Origin: Dactylis glomerata
Lineage: Eukaryota > Streptophyta > Magnoliopsida > Poales > Poaceae
Assembly: GCA_007115705.1 (NCBI GenBank)
Contig: QXEO01000236.1
Coordinates: 3,135,434 to 3,199,433 of the forward strand
Length of the DNA stretch: 64,000 nt
Reading direction: 5' to 3'
Part shown: in pieces, positions 33,856 through 45,530 of the stretch
Layout of the letters: every line of letters begins with the position of its first letter
Position numbering within the stretch: the stretch's first letter is position 1
Notes under the pieces: model-generated
The model's database searches: none
What the model saw: only the letters and a program-made list of their open reading frames with translations
Told to the model about the DNA's origin: nothing
Position numbers and translations under genes: made by a program

Positions 33856-34603
33856 CACGGCGGATCGGCGGTGGATTTTCCGTGGGCGGAGGAGCGGAGC
33901 GGGGCGGAGGTGGGGGGAGGAGAGGAGGAGGACGGGAGGCACACGCAATGGAATTCGTTAGCAACTTGCAGTTGCAGCGTGGTTTCTTTGACTTTGGTGG
34001 CGCTCTCACCGCTCGCAAATGGAGAAGCAGGGGGACACACACTGTCTTGTCTCGCATGACTCGTCAGTGCGTCTCCTGTTTACTATAGAACGTGCAATCT
34101 CGGCCAGCCATTGGTCCGCCCTAGTAGAGCTACTGCCTAGAGAGGTCGGGAACGTCAGCTACTTGCAACCCTTTTTTCACCGAGAGTGAAGGTTTAATTT
34201 TTCAAGTATTTTAATTGTATAAGAAGATTGATCAAGACGTCACAAACGTTTCACTCGGCCATTGAGAAGATTTACCTGAGCGTCTAAGCGTAATCATAAT
34301 CATCGCACCGCCACTTGACGAGCCTGACCTCGTTAGACAAGACTGATCGAAAAGACTCTTTCACGAGCGATTGTGCCGAGCGCTTAAGCGCGCGATCGGT
34401 TGCTCGCAAAAATGCCGGGCTCTCTTTTTTTAGCCTGCGCGAGTTAATACCACCGATTCGAATGTTTCTATGGGGCCAGCGAGCGCAAAGGGAGGCTTCG
34501 TCTGCATGTCTCGGAAAGGAGCGCGAGACGCCGCGTTGTTTTCACGAACGCGCCATAATTCCCCTCACCGCCCGACTTCTCCTCTTTCACACACTTTCTC
34601 TCG

Positions 34604-34606
<3 letters not shown>
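33856..34606. promoter_or_regulatory. divergent upstream region between the VQ and B3 genes
   Basis: About 0.8 kb separates the VQ start (minus strand) from the B3-like first ATG (34678, plus strand). It is GC-rich next to the VQ gene and mixed elsewhere. Promoters for both directions would lie here. No clear TATA box can be assigned. Confidence 0.4.

Positions 34607-34649
<43 letters not shown>
34607..34649. repeat. (CT)n microsatellite in the B3 5' UTR
   Basis: An uninterrupted CT tract of 43 bases lies just upstream of the B3-like ATG. A second (CT)n tract begins exactly at the end of the assembly gap (39694-39734). Confidence 0.95.
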
Positions 34650-34654
<5 letters not shown>

Positions 34655-36221
34655 ACTCTCCTCCCCCAAATCGGCGGATGGTTTCTCCCCCGTCGTCGAG
34701 AACTGCATCGACAGAGGAAGCCCCGCTTCCTCGCCGCATCATCGCCGCTTGGCCGTGCCTCGCATTATCGTCGGTGAGCAAGCATCGCTGCATCGGCCGA
34801 ATTTCAACCGCCGGCTTCCTGCAATGTCGGTAAGCAAAATCAACCTCAGTCCCCATCTTCTGCAGTCGATCTACCTTCTTACAATTCGTAGACGCGCGCT
34901 AGTTGACATGCATAGCGGATCTGCTAGGGTTAGGGTTCGATCTGAGTACTGTAGTGGTGGGGTTGTTTCCCCTTTCGACGTGCCGATGATGGACAGAATG
35001 TGTGCACAGCTGATGAACAGCATGTGTACGCAGACCTAGGCAACATGTATCGACTCATTGATTCCCCTCAAATCTAAATCTGTTCCGATAGCCTGTCATG
35101 CTGATGATGAACATCATTTGTGCGCAGACCTAAGTAAGGTAGCGAGCATTTAACATGTGTTCTACTCACCAAAATATGGTGTGCTTGGCCGTATGTTAAA
35201 TGCTCGATTATCTCATTGATCTGATCTGATGTTTTCCACAATTTTCAACAAACATGGTTGAATAGCATCAATTATGGCGTCTACCATGCATACACTGTCT
35301 GAGGCATGTTATTTTCATGTGTTTTTTTGTTCAGTCATCTTTGTGATTAGGCAATGATTCAAACAGGGTCGGATATTCGTGGCCGAATGATCTTTTTGGA
35401 CCTTATACATTGCACATTTCCTCTACAATAAGCATTGCATTTGGTCCAGAAGGATCATTCGTGCCGCAAGAGGTCGGTTATGAGGCATTTGAGTTTGTAG
35501 ATCATTGTTTTCGTAAGCTCACCATAAGGGTGTTTGTAGATCATTCATGACGCTAATTTGTGCTATGCTAACACTTCTTCACTTGTCTAGATGTTGCGTC
35601 TTGGAGTGCCTTTGGAGGTACCTCCTGAAGAGGGTTCTAGCAGGAAGTATTGGACGGCCACCATCGGTAGGCCACTTCCATGATGACATCTCCCCAATGC
35701 ACTTCTGCAAGATCCTCATGGCGCCTGTGTTCGGTGTGCTGCCACTCCCAGACGGCTTCAGGCCATATCTAGGCCCGGTGTCGGGGAAGATGATCATCAA
35801 GACCACCACTGGATGCCAGTGGGAGATGAGCGTCAAGGAGGTGAGCGGCAAGGCCGTCCTCGAAGCTGGCGGCCCGAATTCGCCGTTGCCCAGAACCTCA
35901 AGATCGGCTACCTCCTATTCTTCAAGAAGCTCACCGCAAGGGAGTACAGGGTAGTCGTCTTCGACTACTCCTGCTGTGAGGTTGTTGGCAGGTGCCCGTA
36001 ACACCCTCATAGCATGAGGAGGCTTCAGGCGAATGAGGAGTGATCGATCTCTGCCTAGTAATGTTAGTTATATGCTGCCCTATGGTTGTGTTAAGAACAT
36101 GGTACTACTGCTGGTCCTATCTAGAACTCATACTATACTACCTAATGCTGGTCTTATCTAGTTCTGTTGTTCGTGTTGGTCCTTATTCTTGCTGTTGTTC
36201 TTTGTGTTCTTGCTGATGTTG
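34609..36221 (+). repeat. 1613-bp segment repeated at 39694-41306
   Basis: All matching landmarks keep a constant offset of 5085 from the (CT)n tract through the B3-like exons to GCTGATGTTG, and translated segments are identical. No indels are present, and I noticed no mismatch. The right copy starts at the assembly gap. Confidence 0.9.
34678..36001 (+). pseudogene. B3 DNA-binding domain gene copy 1, frameshifted
   Basis: The likely exons are 34678-34829 (ATG at 34678) and 35591-36001, with a GT-AG intron. The phase joins directly into the B3 frame. The B3 domain reads HFCKILMAPVFGVLPLPDGF ... GKMIIKTTTGCQWEMSV, a REM-like plant B3 fold that binds DNA in the nucleus. At about 35868 (GAAGCTGGCGGCCCGAATTC) the frame is one base short. 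The C-terminal half of the domain (PEFAVAQNLKIGYLLFF ... VVVFDY) continues in the next frame to TAA at 35999-36001. Without correction the reading frame ends at 35954 in unrelated Ser/Arg-rich sequence. The N-terminal region before the domain is unusual. The gene is either a pseudogene or carries a sequencing error, and the same base is missing in copy 2. Confidence 0.75.
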
Positions 36222-36260
36222 CTATGGTATCCTCACCATAGGTAGGAAGAGGTTACCATA
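36222..36260. repeat. inverted repeat at the edge of the duplicated segment
   Basis: CTATGGTATCCTC and GAGGTTACCATAG form 13-bp arms with one mismatch and a loop of about 13 bases. It begins at the base where copy 1 of the 1613-bp repeat stops matching copy 2. Confidence 0.7.
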
Positions 36261-36353
36261 GCGCATTAATGGTTGACAATCAAATACACACAACTCGGCT
36301 CGAAAGGGGCTAGCGCAGCCAACCACTCAACCGCTCAACTTTCTCTCCCGGGC

Positions 36354-37129
36354 TGACAAGGGTATAGCTAATAGATCCCATTATATGTGTACCCCTGAGG
36401 CCCGTTAAGCTAGGCCCAGACATAGTCATAGTCAAAGTACGAGTCTGTATCGTATAGGGATGCTGTAATTTGTATTGAACCCGACCGGTTCCTTGAGACC
36501 TGGCCACCTATATATAGGGGCCAGGAGAGGCCGACCAGGGACAGATAGAGATTGAGCCAACTTCGATACCACGCTTATTCTCGATACACACCTTGTTTAA
36601 CTGATCTTTACCTTCGAGTTCATCCGACGCCCTCTTCCCTCGATCCTAAGTCCTTCATCTTGGACATTTGTCGAGTTAACCCTCGTCAATTGGCGCCGAC
36701 CGTGGGGACTCTGGGCGTTGGAATCATGAATTCGACGGCTTTTTTGCTTCTAGCCAACAGCAACTCAGAAGTCGACGGAAACCAGATATCTCAGGAGACC
36801 ATAGATTTTCAACCTCATCCGCCAACCTTCACTCTAGTCTTCGTAAGATTGGATCAGGAGATGGAACTGACGATTGGAAGTCTGAACTTTCGCGTCGGTT
36901 CTTTGGGTTCAACTCGCCTCTCGGATTCGACAAAATCAGATCCATCGGCAAGACAAACCGCGACAGTCACAACGACAAAATCATCGGTAGGCTCTTCCAG
37001 CGAGACAAACTCGCCGGTCAGCTTCGCAACAATGGAAAAAAAATAGAAGAACTCAACAAAACCAAGGGAAACCTCGACATAGAAGAAGCAATGGATAACT
37101 TGGATCTTAACTAGAAAGGATTCACCACC
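36354..37129 (+). mobile_element. Tat-type Ty3/gypsy head: LTR, PBS and gag stub (copy 0)
   Basis: The LTR at 36354-36688 (335 bp) starts TGACAAGGG and ends CCTCGTCA. The primer-binding site TGGCGCCGACCGTGGGGA follows at 36691-36708. gag starts at ATG 36726 (MNSTAFLLLANSNS) and stops at about 37046, then degenerates until the next LTR at 37130. With that LTR it looks like an element whose interior has been deleted almost entirely. Confidence 0.8.
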
Positions 37130-38071
37130 TGACAACGGTATAGATAATAGAGCCCGTTACTTGAGTGCCCCTGAGGCCCGTTAAGCTAGGCCCAAGTATA
37201 ATCCTAGTCGAAATACGAGTTCATGTCGTATACCGATGTTGTAATATGTATCGGACCCCTCCCGTTCCTTGAGACCTGGCCACCTATATATAGGGGCCAG
37301 GAGAGGACGGTAAGGGACAGATTGAAAGCAAGCCAAGTTCACCACCACGTTTACTTTCGATACGCACCTTGTTTGACTTATTTTACCTTCGAGTTCATCT
37401 GACGCCCTACTTCCCCGATCCTAAGTCCTTCATCTAGGACACTTATCGAGTTAACCCTCGTCAATTGGCACCGACCGTGGGGAGTCTGGGTGTTGGAATC
37501 ATGAATTCGACGGCTTTTTCGCTTTTAGCCAACAGTAGTTCAGAAGTCGACAAAAACCAGAAGATGGAATTGACGATCGGAAGTCTGAGTTTCTACGTCG
37601 GACCTTCGGGTTCGACTCGCCTTTCAGATCCAGTGAAATTGGGTCCGTTGGCAAGCAAAATAAAGGCAATCACAATGTCTGGATCATCTGTGGGCTCTTC
37701 CAACGAGGTAAACTCGCCAGTCGGCTTCGCAGAAACAGAAAATACTCCAAGGAAAATCAAAGAATTCAACGGAACTCAGGAAGAACCCGAAATAGAAGGA
37801 ACAGTGGACATATCATACGACAGTCAAAGGGACTTCGCCACCGGGAGCAGTGGCATCTCCAGGATCATACATCAATTATGCGTCATTATCACCGATGCAG
37901 CAGAAGAGAACGATCATGCAGATAATGCAGAAATCGACGCACAAGTCGACAAATCAAGGAGCAACGGCAAGAAGGAGAAGGAAAAAATTCACGTCTCCAC
38001 CGGGGAGTGGAGAATCATCATGTCAGCTATCAATCACGGCATGGAAGTACCCGCCAATTCAAGAAGAGAAG
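37130..38071 (+). mobile_element. Tat-type element copy 1, 5' part: LTR, PBS, gag start
   Basis: The LTR at 37130-37463 (334 bp, TGACAACGG...CCTCGTCA) is clearly homologous to the LTR at 36354. The PBS at 37466-37483 has one change (TGGCACC). The gag frame from ATG 37501 (MNSTAFSLLANSSS) runs open to ISTGEW-like and NHGMEVPANSRRE, then is cut at 38071 by an unrelated LTR fragment. The matching gag region of copy 2 (51760-51970) shows what is expected next. Confidence 0.8.
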
Positions 38072-39141
38072 TGATGCCTAGTAAATGACCAGCCCGTTGG
38101 GAACCCCAAGAGGAAGGTGTGATGAATATAGCAGCAAGATTTTCCCTCAGTTAAGAAACCAAGGTTTGTCGATCAGGAGAGGAGCAAACAAACGACTGAA
38201 GGTGATGCTTGCTAGCTTGCGACAGCTCAGGACAATTTATAAGGCGCCTCGTCCAAGCTTTGCTTTGCTAGCTGCAACGCGGAACCTGCACACAACACAA
38301 CCAAATACTTTGTTCCCAACTTACGATGAGGTTGTCAATCTCACCAGTTTGCTTGAAACAAAGGGTATGAGCGTATCGAGTGGAAAGTGATAATAGTATG
38401 CGAGTAAAGTAAACAGTGCGAGTAAAGTAAACAGGTGATAGCAATATAAAGAAAAATAGGACCGGGATCCACAGTTCACTAGAGGTGTCTCTCCATAAGA
38501 TAAAATAATACAAGCTGGGTAAACGAATTTCCATTGGGCAATTGATACAATAAAGATAACATGCATATGATGAGAGGATCACTATGAGATTTACTCTGGG
38601 CATTACAACAAAATACATAGACCGCCATCCAACTGCATCTATGACTAATAATCCACTCACGGGGATATCATCCGAACACCCCATGAGTATTAAGTTGCGA
38701 ACAACAGATAATTGCATTAAGCAAAGTGTGTAATGTAAACAAAGCATATGCCCTCGAGCAAAATAGCTACTAACAACGGAGAGCATGCAAGATCATAAAC
38801 AATATAGAGATAACATAAAATAAATTTCAGTACTTCAACTCAAGCATAACACCAATATTCATCGGATCCCAACAAACCAAACATGTAGAATTACATAACG
38901 GTGATCTCAATCATGTAGGGCAGCTCATGAGATCTAAACATGAAGCACATGGTGGAGAAGACAACCATCTAGCTACTGCTATGGACCCATAGTCCAAGGT
39001 AGACTACTCACTCATCGCTCCGGAGGCAAGCATGGCGATGAAGAAGACCTCCGGTGGCGATTCCCCTCTCCGGCAGGGTGCCGGGAAGAGCTTCTGGACC
39101 CTCCCGATCTTCGGGTCGACGGCGGCGGCGGATCGCGATGT
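38072..39141 (-). mobile_element. inverted LTR fragment of the Athila-like element, truncated by the gap
   Basis: The reverse complement matches 45957-47163 (the 3' LTR of the element at 41307-47163). It starts TGATGCC (LTR end on the minus strand) and reaches the GATCGCGATG region before the Ns. The remaining 430 bp or so of the LTR would lie in the gap. No matching target duplication is seen. Confidence 0.8.
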
Positions 39142-39693
39142 NNNNNNNNNNNNNNNNNNNNNNNNNNNNNNNNNNNNNNNNNNNNNNNNNNNNNNNNNNN
39201 NNNNNNNNNNNNNNNNNNNNNNNNNNNNNNNNNNNNNNNNNNNNNNNNNNNNNNNNNNNNNNNNNNNNNNNNNNNNNNNNNNNNNNNNNNNNNNNNNNNN
39301 NNNNNNNNNNNNNNNNNNNNNNNNNNNNNNNNNNNNNNNNNNNNNNNNNNNNNNNNNNNNNNNNNNNNNNNNNNNNNNNNNNNNNNNNNNNNNNNNNNNN
39401 NNNNNNNNNNNNNNNNNNNNNNNNNNNNNNNNNNNNNNNNNNNNNNNNNNNNNNNNNNNNNNNNNNNNNNNNNNNNNNNNNNNNNNNNNNNNNNNNNNNN
39501 NNNNNNNNNNNNNNNNNNNNNNNNNNNNNNNNNNNNNNNNNNNNNNNNNNNNNNNNNNNNNNNNNNNNNNNNNNNNNNNNNNNNNNNNNNNNNNNNNNNN
39601 NNNNNNNNNNNNNNNNNNNNNNNNNNNNNNNNNNNNNNNNNNNNNNNNNNNNNNNNNNNNNNNNNNNNNNNNNNNNNNNNNNNNNNNNNNNNN
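39142..39693. other. assembly gap (552 N)
   Basis: A run of N separates an inverted LTR fragment from a (CT)n tract. Both sides are repeats found elsewhere in the window, so order and distance across the gap are uncertain. Confidence 1.
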
Positions 39694-39739
<46 letters not shown>

Positions 39740-39762
39740 ACTCTCCTCCCCCAAATCGGCGG

Positions 39763-41086
39763 ATGGTTTCTCCCCCGTCGTCGAGAACTGCATCGACAGA
39801 GGAAGCCCCGCTTCCTCGCCGCATCATCGCCGCTTGGCCGTGCCTCGCATTATCGTCGGTGAGCAAGCATCGCTGCATCGGCCGAATTTCAACCGCCGGC
39901 TTCCTGCAATGTCGGTAAGCAAAATCAACCTCAGTCCCCATCTTCTGCAGTCGATCTACCTTCTTACAATTCGTAGACGCGCGCTAGTTGACATGCATAG
40001 CGGATCTGCTAGGGTTAGGGTTCGATCTGAGTACTGTAGTGGTGGGGTTGTTTCCCCTTTCGACGTGCCGATGATGGACAGAATGTGTGCACAGCTGATG
40101 AACAGCATGTGTACGCAGACCTAGGCAACATGTATCGACTCATTGATTCCCCTCAAATCTAAATCTGTTCCGATAGCCTGTCATGCTGATGATGAACATC
40201 ATTTGTGCGCAGACCTAAGTAAGGTAGCGAGCATTTAACATGTGTTCTACTCACCAAAATATGGTGTGCTTGGCCGTATGTTAAATGCTCGATTATCTCA
40301 TTGATCTGATCTGATGTTTTCCACAATTTTCAACAAACATGGTTGAATAGCATCAATTATGGCGTCTACCATGCATACACTGTCTGAGGCATGTTATTTT
40401 CATGTGTTTTTTTGTTCAGTCATCTTTGTGATTAGGCAATGATTCAAACAGGGTCGGATATTCGTGGCCGAATGATCTTTTTGGACCTTATACATTGCAC
40501 ATTTCCTCTACAATAAGCATTGCATTTGGTCCAGAAGGATCATTCGTGCCGCAAGAGGTCGGTTATGAGGCATTTGAGTTTGTAGATCATTGTTTTCGTA
40601 AGCTCACCATAAGGGTGTTTGTAGATCATTCATGACGCTAATTTGTGCTATGCTAACACTTCTTCACTTGTCTAGATGTTGCGTCTTGGAGTGCCTTTGG
40701 AGGTACCTCCTGAAGAGGGTTCTAGCAGGAAGTATTGGACGGCCACCATCGGTAGGCCACTTCCATGATGACATCTCCCCAATGCACTTCTGCAAGATCC
40801 TCATGGCGCCTGTGTTCGGTGTGCTGCCACTCCCAGACGGCTTCAGGCCATATCTAGGCCCGGTGTCGGGGAAGATGATCATCAAGACCACCACTGGATG
40901 CCAGTGGGAGATGAGCGTCAAGGAGGTGAGCGGCAAGGCCGTCCTCGAAGCTGGCGGCCCGAATTCGCCGTTGCCCAGAACCTCAAGATCGGCTACCTCC
41001 TATTCTTCAAGAAGCTCACCGCAAGGGAGTACAGGGTAGTCGTCTTCGACTACTCCTGCTGTGAGGTTGTTGGCAGGTGCCCGTAA
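39763..41086 (+). pseudogene. B3 DNA-binding domain gene copy 2, frameshifted
   Basis: It has the same exon structure as copy 1 (39763-39914 and 40676-41086), including the one-base frameshift in the middle of the B3 domain and the same stops. It lies directly after the gap and (CT)n tract. After 41306 the sequence switches to LTR sequence, while copy 1 continues into different DNA. It could be a very recent duplication or an assembly duplicate. Confidence 0.75.
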
Positions 41087-41306
41087 CACCCTCATAGCAT
41101 GAGGAGGCTTCAGGCGAATGAGGAGTGATCGATCTCTGCCTAGTAATGTTAGTTATATGCTGCCCTATGGTTGTGTTAAGAACATGGTACTACTGCTGGT
41201 CCTATCTAGAACTCATACTATACTACCTAATGCTGGTCTTATCTAGTTCTGTTGTTCGTGTTGGTCCTTATTCTTGCTGTTGTTCTTTGTGTTCTTGCTG
41301 ATGTTG

Positions 41307-42306
41307 ATCTCGTGAGATACTTTGCATGATCGAGACTACCTTTATGTAATTCTACATGTTGTGTTTGTTGGGATCCGATGAATATTGGTGTTATGATTGA
41401 GTTGATGTACTGAATTTTATCTTATGTTATCTCTATGTTGTTTATGATCTTGCATGCTCTCCGTTGTTAGTAGCTATCTTGGCCGAGTAGTTGCTAGTGA
41501 CTCGAAGAGGGGGTATTTATGCTCGATAGTGGGTTCATGCCTCTATTTAATCTGGGGGAGTGACAGAAACCTCTAAGGTTGTAGATGTGCTGTTGCTACT
41601 AGGGGGAAAACAACATTCATATGCTCGAGGGCATATGCTTTGTTTACATTACACACTTTGCTTAATACAGTTATCTGTTGTTCGCAACTTAATACTTGTG
41701 GAGTTCTCGGATTGATTCGCCACAAGTGGATTATTAGTCATAGATGCAGCTGGATGGCGGTCTATGTATCTTGTTGTAATGCCCAAAGTAAATCTCATAG
41801 TGATCCTCTTGATATATCATGTTGTCTTTATTCTATCAATTGCCCAACTGTAATTTGTTTACCCAGCATGTGTTATTTTATCTTATGGAGAGACACCACT
41901 AGTGAACTGTGGATCCTGGTCCTATTTCCTTTATATTGCTATCACATGTTTACTTTACTCGCACTGTTTACTTTACTCGCATACTATTACTATTTTCCAC
42001 TCGATACGCTCATTCCTTTGTTTACAGCAAACCGGTGAGATTGACAACCTCATCATAAGTTGGGAGCAAAGTATTTGGCTGTGTTGTGTGCAGGTTCAGC
42101 GTTGCAACTGACAAAGCAAAGCACTGGACGAGGCGCCTTATAAATTGTCCGGAGCTGTCGCAAGCTAGCAAGCATCACCTTCAGTCGTTTGGATTCTTCC
42201 CCTTCGGATCGATAAACCTTGGTTTCTTACTGAGGGAAAACCTTGCTGCTATATTCATCATACCTTCCTCTTGGGGTTCCCAACTGGACGATGCTTTACA
42301 TTATCA
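41307..42306 (+). mobile_element. 5' LTR fragment of the Athila-like element
   Basis: It matches 46161-47163 of the 3' LTR, starting ATCTCGTGAG and ending ACATTATCA. The first 630 bp or so of the LTR are missing, replaced by the B3-containing segment. Confidence 0.85.
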
Positions 42307-45300
42307 ACACTGTGCCGCATCAGACCTCTCAGTAGGTAGTGGTTCTATTATTAGAAAAAGTAACATTGAGGAGTTCTTTAATCATATTAGTATGCATAAA
42401 GATGTTGAGGAAAAGTCTTTGGCTGAGCTTGCACCTAGTTATGAAGTTGCTTCTGCTTATTTAATTCACATGTTAGAAGCTAGGTTTGCTAGCCTTAATC
42501 CTTTTATGCAATACATGTTTCTTAAGCTTCATGATATTGAGGACCCTGAAAAGAAAGCTTTTATCTTGAAAACTTTGCGCATAGAATTTAGAGATGTTGC
42601 CATTGAGGCTAGGGAAGTTTTTAAGAAATTTAAAAAGCTTGGCTCGCCTGTAGAGGTTGTTGGTACACCCAATGAAGATTTTAGAGTGCCAATACCTTGT
42701 AAACTTGTAGGAATTCATGATGCTTTGGAAAAGAATTTTAGTTGGATTTGTCCTGAAAATCCTTTTGATGAAAGTAGTGTACCAAAGTGTGATCATAAAG
42801 GATCTTCAAAAACTCATTTGGACATAATTCAATTTATTGTTGAAAAGACTCCTATAATTGATCTTAATGCCTCTTTTGATATTACTTGATTCGCACTTTC
42901 TGCGCCTAGCTCAAAGGCGTTAAAGAAAATCACTCTTGGGAGATAACCCAATGTTTTTACTTTCAGTTCTTTTTCTTTTATTTTGAGTCTTGAAAGTTAT
43001 TACTACTGTAATAACCTCTCCTTATCCATTTTATTTCGTTTTTGTGCCAAGAGAAGCCTCTAATTTGAGTGAGGTAAGATTTGGGGATGTTGCTGTCCTG
43101 AAACAGTTTTTGGTGCTGCACCATAAATATTCGTGAAAATTCTCTGTTTATCTTTTGGACCTGCGATTTCTTGTGCATATGCCCCAGGTTATATCCAAAC
43201 TTTCATTAGTTGAACACTTTTTGATTTGAGCAACAGAAAAACCTCTAAAAATTCGACCTTTGTTAGCTGTTCCGTTTTGACAGATTTCTGCCAATATTTG
43301 TGTTTGCCGCTTTTATCACTTTTTTTTAGTTCTTTTGATCACGGAACTTTTGGGGAAGTTGCTACAGTAGTATATGCTTTATATGTGGTGGTTTTGAGTT
43401 GAAACCTGAAGCAAAAAGGGTTGATTCAATGTTATGCTTACACTAATGTTGCTAATAAATTTGTGTTTAGTTTTGTATGAAGGAAGTTTTCAAGTGTAGG
43501 GATTGGAGAATGATGAGATGAGTTAAAGAATGGACAAAAGCTCAAGCTTGGGGATGCCCACGCACCCCAAGAAATATCCAAGAAGTACAAGCGTCAAAGC
43601 TTGGGGATGCCCCCGAGGCACCCCTTCTTCATCGGCAAAAATCAGGTCACCTTTCAACACGCTATATTTTTATTGCTTCATGCACTATGCGTTTTTCTTG
43701 GAGCATCTGTTGTTTTTAGTTTTCAGTTTTGTTTAGTTTTGTTTGCTGCAATAAATGGTTGGACCCCAACAAATTTCTTTTGGAGAAGTTGCCTTGCTTT
43801 TCATTTGCCAAGAACACTCTGTTTTTCACTCTTATCGTTTCAACGAGTGTTCTCTTTTTCTAGAACTACGTTTAGCTTTCGTTTTTCGCCTAGATTTGTG
43901 TTCAGATCTTGTTATATCTTTGCATCAAGGTGTATTTTGACATCTGGTCCATGTTGATTTTCCTCAAAAGAGTTGTTTATAAAAAGCTTGAATGGTGTTG
44001 GAAAAGAGAAAAAGCTTTATGCAAAAAAGTGGTATAAAAGGAGCTTGTGTAGACTGCGGCTTAGACTTTTGCATGTCGTGCTTGATGTCTTTTTGATAGT
44101 ATGCTTAGTGGTTTTGTTGTAGCATGACTTGTCTCAAATGACTGAGATTGCTTAATGAGCCTTTGAAAAAATCATGCGTTGTTTTAATTATTTGGAAGCA
44201 TTATTTTGGTTTTCTCCTTTGATGCTTTATTTGGGTTGACTTGGCGCATGCTTACACATATTTGACTCATGCAAAGTCGCCATAAGCCTCTATGATCATT
44301 TAGTTTTTGACTTTTGATGCCATCTTATGCTTCTTTTAATGTTGCTTTGTCGCTATGCATGATTATGGCCGTTATTGCTCTCTTAGTTGGTCGCTCCCAG
44401 TCTTTTGCTAGCCCTCATCTTGTACTGAGTATGAGCTCTACTCGTGCATCCAACTCCTAAAAACCAAGTTTGCCATTGTGTCCACTATAAACTCCTATGC
44501 ATGGTATTTGTAAGCCATTCCAAGTAAATTTTCATGTGCTACCTTTCAAAACTTTCAACTACTTCTCATTTTGTCCCACTATTTTTAGCTCATGGGGACG
44601 TAGTGGTCGGAATTGCTATCTTCCATATTAAATTAAGTACCCCTCGACTTGGCAGCTTCATCTGCTCATCATTAATTTTGCATGAGAGCTGGTTAGACCA
44701 TTGCAATCTAATTCTAAAAAGAAAAAAAGGCACTCCTCCATGGTATGTGAATGTTGGTGGGCACCCGATGGAATCGGTTAGGCATGGTTTGAGAAAGAAA
44801 AAAGGTGGGGAGGAGTACCAAAGCTTTATAAAAGAAAACCAATGTGCCAAAATTTTCAAAGAACTCAGAACCGCTCTCACTTGTTTATTATGGAAGATAG
44901 TAAGACCCCATTGCCAGTCGTTAACATGAAACAACCACCTCTCAAAACCTAATTTTTTATCTCTCTGTTTTACAAATAAAAAGCTCTAGCACATGTTTAA
45001 TCACTGCTTCCCTCTGCGAAGGGCCCTTCTTTTACTTTTATGTTGAGTCACCACCTTCTACCTTTATGCACCGTCTAAGAGAGCATAGTTGTCATTCTGA
45101 GTATAATGTGCATTGTCCCAAAGTTTTCATTGATTTCTTGATGATGTTGGTTTCATTTGTTCTTAAATTACTTGTATCTAGTCGCCCTCTTAAACTTGAA
45201 GGTGTCCTATGCATTTATGTTTTGCTCTCTCATGAAGGACAAGCTGAAAACCATTTGTATGTTTTTCCATATGATTTGAACACACGTTTGACTTTCATTG

Positions 45301-45530
45301 TTTCATTTTCATGATCTTCCGTTTGTGTTCTTTTTCATGTTATAACATGGTTGCTAAGTTTCTTCTATCAAGATTATATCTTTCATGCCCATGTTGTAAG
45401 TTCTTTTGATCCCAGCGCACAATGCTTACATAGTTGATCAAGATTGTGTAGGTGCATGTCACCTCAAAAAATATTTCTTTTGTTATCACTTACCTACTCG
45501 AGGATGAGCAGGAGTTAAGCTTGGGGATGC
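42307..45530 (+). mobile_element. internal region of a non-autonomous Athila-like element
   Basis: It contains the open frame at 42392-42889, then long non-coding sequence with the recurrent AAGCTTGGGGATGCC motifs (about 43545, 43600 and the polypurine end at 45515-45530). No standard Athila PBS is seen after 42306, and no protease, RT, RNase H or integrase is present. Part of its 3' region (44500-45010) is related, inverted, to 57230-57780 of the second Athila-type element. Confidence 0.7.
42392..42889 (+). CDS. element-borne ORF of unknown function
   Basis: This 165-residue frame starts MHKDVEEKSLAELAPSYEVA and ends NASFDIT. It is open further upstream into the LTR. It is helical, charged and Lys/Glu-rich, with no catalytic motif. 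I recall similar short proteins from non-autonomous Triticeae LTR elements, but no function is known to me. It may be a degenerate gag-like remnant or an element-specific protein. Confidence 0.5.
   Translation: MHKDVEEKSLAELAPSYEVASAYLIHMLEARFASLNPFMQYMFLKLHDIEDPEKKAFILKTLRIEFRDVAIEAREVFKKFKKLGSPVEVVGTPNEDFRVPIPCKLVGIHDALEKNFSWICPENPFDESSVPKCDHKGSSKTHLDIIQFIVEKTPIIDLNASFDIT

Noticed and set aside
39004..40124. Long frames reading through the N run
   Set aside because: They exist only because N is translated as unknown residues.
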